Assembly (NCBI GenBank): GCA_024644745.1
Contig: JAHEHF010000015.1
Coordinates: 1 to 41,429, forward strand
Origin: Flavobacteriaceae bacterium
GTDB taxonomy: Bacteria; Bacteroidota; Bacteroidia; Flavobacteriales; Flavobacteriaceae
DNA: 41,429 nucleotides
Reading direction: 5' to 3'
The notes under the pieces are model-generated. The model was given only the letters and a program-made list of their open reading frames with translations. It searched no databases and was not told where the DNA came from. Made by a program: the position numbers and the translations under genes. Shown in pieces: positions 35,481-41,429 of the stretch; position 1 is the first letter of the stretch, and every line of letters begins with the position of its first letter.

Positions 35481-37367
35481 ATGAAAACACACTTACTTTC
35501 CTTTATATTATTGGCTATTTTAATTGTAAGTTGCGGACCCTCTAAAAAGGTTGGCAACGATTTGGCAGTCAATCATAAGATCATGACCCAAATTGATTTG
35601 TCTGCCGTTGACAATGACAAGGTCCCTGTTTTGATCAATCCGGGACGGTTTGTTCAGGACACCATTTTTTACCGCTTGCCCAAGGTCATACCCGGGACCT
35701 ATGCCGTGAGTGATTTTGGTAATTTTATAGAAAATTTTAAGGCCTATGATTACGAAGGGAACCCCATTGCGTATGAAAAGCTTGACAACAATTCGTGGGC
35801 GATTTACGGAGCGGCTTCCCTAGACAGGATCAGTTATCTGGTCAATGACACTTTCGACGCGGAAGGAGGCGATATTCCAACACCCTTTTCTCCTACCGGA
35901 ACGAATATCCAACCCGATAATTATGTATTGAACCTGCCTGGATTCATTGGTTATTTCGATGGGTTCAAGGAGAATGCATATCAAGTTGAAGTGGTTGCTC
36001 CTGCTGCGTTTGACAGGACTTCAGCCTTGCCCAAAATATCGGAGCAAACAAGTCAGGACGGAAATAATATTTCCACGATTTACCTGGCAGATAGGTATTT
36101 TGAAGTGATTGATAACCCGATGATGTACGGCCATTTGGATGTTGAAGAATTTGAAGTTGGCGGGATAAAGATTGTGTTAAGTGTTTATTCTCCGAATAAG
36201 TTGCACAGCGCCAAATCGCTAAAGGATGCCATGTATAAAATGATGAAGGCTCAGAAAGCATACCTTGGGGAGATCAACAGTACCATGCGCTATGATATAT
36301 ATGTGTATCTGGCTGATAAATCAGAAGGTTCCCCTCGCGGTTTCGGTGCGCTGGAGCATCACACTTCAACTGTTGTCGTGATGCCGGAATCAATGCCTGC
36401 TGCAGGCTTGGAAAAGGGCATGATCGATGTGGTTGCTCATGAATTTTTTCATATTCTTTCTCCATTGACCGTTCATTCAGAGGATGTTCATTATTTTGAT
36501 TACAATGACCCGACCTTCTCAAAACATTTATGGATGTACGAGGGTTTAACAGAATATTTTGCAAATTTGTTTCAGGTGAATCAGGAGCTGATCAGCGAGG
36601 ATGAGTTTTACAGCAAGATGATGAATAAAATTAACACGGCTTCCCATCTGGACGATACGATGAGTTTTACTGTGATGAGTGAGAACATTCTTGATAATCC
36701 CTATAAAGCCAATTATTATAATGTTTACCAGAAGGGGGCCTTGATAGGTATGTGTCTCGATATCATTCTAAGGGAAGAAAGTAAAGGCGAAAAAGGAATT
36801 TTATCTGTGATGAAAGAGCTCTCTGAAAAATATGGAGTGGACCAACCTTTTGAAGACGACAAGATCATTGATGAAATAACAGCAATGACCTATCCTGCCG
36901 TAGGGCAATTTTTTAAGGACCATGTAATCGGTACCAACCCGATTGATTATGATTTGTATTTCGAAAGAGCCGGATTGAGCTTTCAGGAGGGCAAGATAGC
37001 AACAAACTATATTCAAAATGCGGGTGCCATAATCTTGAAAGGGGATAAAGAATCTCAATCCATTGTATTCAATGAACTGGTAACTGAAAATAGTTTTTGG
37101 AATGAGAACGGTGCCTTGCCAAATGACAAGATCAAAGAAATAGATGGAGTAGCCGTTACCTTGGGGAATGCCAATGCTATTTTTAGTGAAGTTCACAGCT
37201 GGCAGTCGGGGAGGGAAGTGCGTGTCGTTCTCGAAAGAAACGGTGTAGAAAAGGTGATTGAAAAACCGCTTACCCCAACTTATACAACCGGAAAAACATT
37301 GAAGCGGAATGCTGACATCACCGAAAGTCAGAAGAAATTATTAGAGTCCTGGTTAAAGGGCTCATGA
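35481..37367 (+). CDS. M61 (glycyl aminopeptidase-like) metallopeptidase lipoprotein
   Basis: The 628-residue protein has a lipoprotein signal (LLAILIVSCG, Cys18) and an N-terminal beta-rich M61 domain. The zinc motif HEFFH (H320, E321, H324) is followed by the third ligand E354 in WMYEGLTEYF. The last ~120 residues resemble a PDZ domain (AIILKGDKESQ ... NGALPNDKIKEIDGVAV). Family members trim N-terminal Gly or Ala from peptides. Lipidation suggests the periplasm or outer membrane. The gene stands alone, and a bidirectional terminator separates it from mdh. Confidence 0.92.
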   Translation: MKTHLLSFILLAILIVSCGPSKKVGNDLAVNHKIMTQIDLSAVDNDKVPVLINPGRFVQDTIFYRLPKVIPGTYAVSDFGNFIENFKAYDYEGNPIAYEKLDNNSWAIYGAASLDRISYLVNDTFDAEGGDIPTPFSPTGTNIQPDNYVLNLPGFIGYFDGFKENAYQVEVVAPAAFDRTSALPKISEQTSQDGNNISTIYLADRYFEVIDNPMMYGHLDVEEFEVGGIKIVLSVYSPNKLHSAKSLKDAMYKMMKAQKAYLGEINSTMRYDIYVYLADKSEGSPRGFGALEHHTSTVVVMPESMPAAGLEKGMIDVVAHEFFHILSPLTVHSEDVHYFDYNDPTFSKHLWMYEGLTEYFANLFQVNQELISEDEFYSKMMNKINTASHLDDTMSFTVMSENILDNPYKANYYNVYQKGALIGMCLDIILREESKGEKGILSVMKELSEKYGVDQPFEDDKIIDEITAMTYPAVGQFFKDHVIGTNPIDYDLYFERAGLSFQEGKIATNYIQNAGAIILKGDKESQSIVFNELVTENSFWNENGALPNDKIKEIDGVAVTLGNANAIFSEVHSWQSGREVRVVLERNGVEKVIEKPLTPTYTTGKTLKRNADITESQKKLLESWLKGS

Positions 37368-37374
37368 AGTTTGA

Positions 37375-37411
37375 AAAAAAAACCATCCGTCATTTGACGG
37401 ATGGTTTTTTT
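37375..37411. terminator. Bidirectional terminator between M61 gene and mdh
   Basis: The stem AACCATCCGTCA / TGACGGATGGTT is flanked by A8 on the left and T7 on the right, so it can terminate both convergent transcripts. Confidence 0.93.
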
Positions 37412-37431
37412 ATTGCTTTCACCTGGTATGC

Positions 37432-38367
37432 TTAACCAACGGTCTCTTCAAGAAGGCCGTTTGTGTTTTTTACGGCATCGGCACTGCTTTGCAGTTTATC
37501 TTTCTCCGCCTGGGTTAAATCAAGTTCCACAATAGATTCAATTCCATTTTTTCCAATGATGCAAGGAACTCCTATAGAAATGTCATCCAGACCGTACTCA
37601 CCTTCCAAAAGGGCAGAGCAGGCAAACATTTTTTTATGATCGCAGGCAATGGCGTGAACCAATGAAGAAACAGCTGCTCCAGGCGCATACCATGCGCTGG
37701 TACCTAACATTTTTGTCAGGGTGGCGCCTCCTACCTTGGTTGCCTCGGCGACGTCGCTGATCTGCTCTTCTGTAAGAAATTTGCTTACGGGTACACTGTT
37801 TCTGACTGCCAATCTTGTTAGCGGGATCATTCCGGTATCACTGTGCCCTCCGATGACCATACCTTCAATATCAGAGGCAGGGCAACCTAATGCTTCAGCC
37901 AGGCGGTATTTAAAACGTGCGCTGTCAAGGGCGCCTCCCATTCCAATGATTCTGTTTTTAGGCAAGCCCAGGGCCTTATGTGTCAAATAGGCCATGGTAT
38001 CCATCGGATTACTCACCACGATAAAGATAACATTAGGAGAATGTTCCAAAATGCTCTTTGCCACTGATTTGACAATACCTGCATTGATGCCGATAAGCTC
38101 TTCTCTGGTCATACCCGGTTTTCGCGGGATCCCGCTTGTAATCACCGCAATATGACTGTCTGCGGTTTTACTGTAATCATTTGTGCTACCCGTGATAAGC
38201 GTATCAAATCCGTTAAGAGATGCGGTTTGCATAAGATCCATAGCTTTTCCCTCGGCATAATTTTCTTTGATGTCTACAATAACAACCTCAGATGCGAAAT
38301 CTTTTATTGCAATGTATTCTGCACAGCTTGCTCCTACTGCACCTGCTCCTACTATAGTTACTTTCAT
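37432..38367 (-). CDS. mdh: Malate dehydrogenase
   Basis: The 311-residue enzyme oxidises malate to oxaloacetate with NAD in the TCA cycle. It has GAGAVGASCAEY at the N-terminus with an acidic D32 after the second strand (NAD-specific), the substrate loop GIPRKPGMTR (R82, R88), NPMDTM, R151 and the catalytic H175 in IGGHSDTGMIP. It belongs to the LDH-like group III MDH. It follows gyrB on the same strand, separated by 92 bp containing a hairpin. Confidence 0.97.
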   Translation of the reverse strand: MKVTIVGAGAVGASCAEYIAIKDFASEVVIVDIKENYAEGKAMDLMQTASLNGFDTLITGSTNDYSKTADSHIAVITSGIPRKPGMTREELIGINAGIVKSVAKSILEHSPNVIFIVVSNPMDTMAYLTHKALGLPKNRIIGMGGALDSARFKYRLAEALGCPASDIEGMVIGGHSDTGMIPLTRLAVRNSVPVSKFLTEEQISDVAEATKVGGATLTKMLGTSAWYAPGAAVSSLVHAIACDHKKMFACSALLEGEYGLDDISIGVPCIIGKNGIESIVELDLTQAEKDKLQSSADAVKNTNGLLEETVG

Positions 38368-38412
38368 TTTAATAGAATTTTAAATTAATGTAAATAGGTT
38401 TTGTATAATTGT

Positions 38413-38448
38413 TAAGACCCAAGTTCGTGAAGGGAATCTTGGGTCTTA
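38413..38448 (-). terminator. Hairpin after gyrB
   Basis: An 11-bp perfect stem (TAAGACCCAAG 38413-38423 with CTTGGGTCTTA 38438-38448) with a 14-nt loop lies 11 bp after the gyrB stop. It lacks a clear U tract on the minus strand, so termination may be partial. Confidence 0.6.
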
Positions 38449-38459
38449 TTTGATTTGTT

Positions 38460-40493
<2,034 letters not shown>

Positions 40494-40553
40494 TTATCAA
40501 CATTTATGAATAGGTGAAAGTAATGCTGAATAAGGGTTTGAAAGTCTGTTGAG

Positions 40554-40590
40554 ATAAAAAAAACCTGTCTAAACTATGTTTAAACAGGTT
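40554..40590 (-). terminator. Terminator of short unit 1
   Basis: A 13-nt arm pair (40562-40574 with 40578-40590; one C/A mismatch, 3-nt loop) is followed on the minus strand by eight T. It is oriented to stop a minus-strand transcript coming from the right, where no conventional gene exists. Confidence 0.88.
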
Positions 40591-40759
40591 CTTTTTGATT
40601 TGCAAATTAAAATAGCTTAATATTCGTAATATTTGCAGGCGCCGATCAAGTTAAATATCATTCCCCTCAGTCCAATATAAAAATTGATCAACTATAAATA
40701 AACTAAAAAGCTTAGTTTTATTATGATTTGCTTTAGATTCAAGATGCTCTTAAACTAAA
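40555..40759 (-). ncRNA. Candidate small RNA or tiny-peptide mRNA, unit 1
   Basis: The unit is bounded by the box-containing promoter at 40766-40800 and the terminator at 40562-40590, giving about 205 nt. It contains a hairpin (AAACTAA/TTAGTTT, 40700-40718) and the 11-mer TGAGGGGAATG, also found in unit 2. The 11-mer overlaps the ATG of a 14-codon frame. No protein family is recognised. Expression is inferred, not shown. Confidence 0.55.
40617..40661 (-). CDS. Possible 14-residue peptide in unit 1
   Basis: The frame MIFNLIGACKYYEY starts at the ATG of the shared GAGGGGAATG element and stops 27 bp before the terminator stem. It is too short to be judged from composition. It could be a small peptide, a leader, or chance. 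Confidence 0.3.
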   Translation of the reverse strand: MIFNLIGACKYYEY

Positions 40760-40765
40760 ACTGGG

Positions 40766-40800
40766 TAAATATATATTTCAATTCTGAAGAAAATCTGAAG
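40766..40800 (-). promoter_or_regulatory. Activator-type promoter of unit 1 with tandem 11-bp-period boxes
   Basis: On the minus strand CTTCAGA (40794-40800) repeats 11 bp later as CTTCAGA (40783-40789); 9 bp further comes TATATTTA (40766-40773), a TAnnTTTR -7 element. No -33 TTTG is present. Two heptamers one helical turn apart, just upstream of the core promoter, is how OmpR/PhoB-type regulators bind. The boxes are embedded in a 10-bp inverted repeat (40779-40788 with 40806-40815). Confidence 0.65.
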
Positions 40801-40815
40801 TTTTGTTCAGAATTG

Positions 40816-40865
40816 AAAAAAAAATTAAAAAAGCCCGTAAGTTAAATAATGATACGGGCTTTTTT
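40816..40865 (-). terminator. Terminator of short unit 2
   Basis: AAAAAAGCCCGTA (40827-40839) pairs perfectly with TACGGGCTTTTTT (40853-40865) and is followed on the minus strand by AATTTTTTTTT. An additional 11-bp hairpin (40870-40880 with 40885-40895, loop ATGA) stands directly before it. Confidence 0.9.
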
Positions 40866-41049
40866 CTTGAATTAAAACGAATGATCGTTTTAATTTAAAT
40901 GCCTTGAGATAAATCAGTGTATCCATTCCCCTCAAAATTCGTACACTTTTCTACAAAGGCTCGTATCTTCATTGTATTTCAGTATTCATAGCATGAATTT
41001 TTGAACTTTCTGAAACCGTTATTCAAATTTGAATGAATAACATCAGATA
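40817..41049 (-). ncRNA. Candidate small RNA or tiny-peptide mRNA, unit 2
   Basis: The unit lies between the box-containing promoter at 41056-41090 and the terminator at 40827-40865, about 230 nt. It shows a 5' hairpin (about 41018-41041, GTTATTC/GAATAAC), the 11-mer TGAGGGGAATG shared with unit 1, and two 3' hairpins. Outside the promoter boxes and the 11-mer the two units differ, which fits sibling RNAs with a conserved pairing segment or two diverged leaders. Confidence 0.55.
40895..40972 (-). CDS. Possible 25-residue peptide in unit 2
   Basis: An ATG at 40972 opens a 25-codon frame (MKIRAFVEKCTNFEGNGYTD, then five more residues) whose TAA ends exactly at the base of the hairpin at 40870-40895. 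It is the longest ATG frame ending before the terminator stem. No family is recognised; it could be chance. Confidence 0.28.
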   Translation of the reverse strand: MKIRAFVEKCTNFEGNGYTDLSQGI

Positions 41050-41055
41050 ACGAGG

Positions 41056-41090
41056 CAAATATATATTGGGTTTCTAAAGGAAATCTGAAG
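41056..41090 (-). promoter_or_regulatory. Activator-type promoter of unit 2 with tandem 11-bp-period boxes
   Basis: On the minus strand CTTCAGA (41084-41090) is followed 11 bp on by CTTTAGA (41073-41079), then after 9 bp by TATATTTG (41056-41063). Layout and spacing are identical to the unit 1 promoter. The boxes begin 22 bp after the stop codon of the histidine kinase gene. Confidence 0.68.
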
Positions 41091-41111
41091 ATGAAAAACT
41101 TTTTCACCGGT

Positions 41112-41429
41112 TTAAAAATAAATGGAGATATTGTGCTGATCATCAAGGTAGGAGTGCGTGATTTTCCAGTTGTAGTTGTCACATATTTTTTTGACAATTG
41201 CCAGTCCCAGGCCAAAGGAATTGGAAGCTTTGCTTTCTTTTTTGAAACGTTCGAAGAGGGAACTGGAAGTTAGTTTCGGGGCCTCACCCGAGTTTAAAAC
41301 ACTGATAAAAAGATTGGTGGTCAGAATTTCGATCTTTCCATTCATTTTGTTGTGTTTGATCGCATTACTGATGAGATTTGAAATGACCATATCAAAAAGC
41401 AAAGGGTTGGCCTGAATCTCAACATCCAG
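41112..41429 (-). CDS. Sensor histidine kinase, C-terminal part, 5' end outside window
   Basis: The frame is open to the window edge (105 codons visible) and encodes the ATP-binding HATPase domain of a two-component kinase: N-box MVISNLISNAIKHN, F-box SLFERFKKES and G2 box FGLGLAIVKKICDNY. The G1 box reads NSGEAP instead of the usual DxGxG, a variation seen in some Bacteroidota kinases. The start and sensor domain lie outside the window, and a response regulator gene is expected further right. The tandem-box promoters immediately downstream are its most likely local targets. Confidence 0.9.
   Translation of the reverse strand: MDVEIQANPLLFDMVISNLISNAIKHNKMNGKIEILTTNLFISVLNSGEAPKLTSSSLFERFKKESKASNSFGLGLAIVKKICDNYNWKITHSYLDDQHNISIYF

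Noticed and set aside
40597-40825. Possible CRISPR or phage remnant in the gene-poor stretch before gyrB
   Set aside because: There are only two related units with diverged bodies, no regular direct repeats with spacers, and no integrase or cas genes nearby.

Overview
The window is chromosomal DNA of a member of the Bacteroidota, most likely a marine-type Flavobacteriaceae. The evidence is AT-rich spacers with the Bacteroidota sigma-ABfr -7 element TAnnTTTG before many genes, hardly any Shine-Dalgarno sequences, several TTG starts, a fused SecDF, a DUF6090 protein, a flavobacterial-type cytochrome oxidase subunit III pair and an hpt-adk-obg operon. Most of it is housekeeping. I see no phage, insertion sequence, CRISPR array or rRNA.

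Layout. 1-3.2 kb: the start of a secreted repeat-domain surface protein (minus strand, cut by the window edge), a gene-poor stretch with short palindromic repeats around a DUF6090 membrane-protein gene, then tRNA-Gly(GCC) and tRNA-Leu(TAA) in one minus-strand unit with its own promoter and terminator. 3.3-8.1 kb: a respiratory oxidase cluster with heme O synthase, two subunit III genes, subunit IV, a degenerate SCO-like protein, a true SCO copper chaperone and a DUF420 protein. 8.3-14.3 kb: a secreted protein made of two similar halves, a TPR protein, a small CxxC membrane protein, a TolC-like channel, TsaB and a secreted protein of unknown function. 14.3-19.9 kb: a DUF255 thioredoxin-fold lipoprotein, a PiT phosphate transporter with a PhoU-like tail, and thioredoxin. 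19.9-28.2 kb: aspartate-semialdehyde dehydrogenase, a U32 peptidase-family protein, a small membrane protein, an SDR, a MazG-like hydrolase, IlvE, MnmD, a PAP2 phosphatase, an ArnT-like glycosyltransferase and a 46-residue membrane peptide. 28.2-40.4 kb: hpt-adk-obg, secDF, fhs, an M61 peptidase, mdh and gyrB.

40.4-41.4 kb is the most unusual part. Right after the 3' end of a sensor histidine kinase gene (cut by the window edge), the minus strand carries two consecutive short transcription units without conventional genes. Each has a tandem 7-bp box (CTTCAGA/CTTTAGA) repeated at exactly 11 bp, placed exactly 9 bp upstream of a TATATTTR -7 element. Each continues for about 200-230 nt, contains the same 11-mer TGAGGGGAATG, and ends in a strong intrinsic terminator. 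The simplest reading is a pair of sibling small RNAs or tiny-peptide mRNAs switched on by the OmpR-type regulator of the adjacent two-component system. This is an inference from sequence alone.

Several start codons were moved from the longest reading frame because a -7 element overlaps or lies downstream of the longer start (DUF255 protein, PiT transporter, MnmD, PAP2, GyrB).
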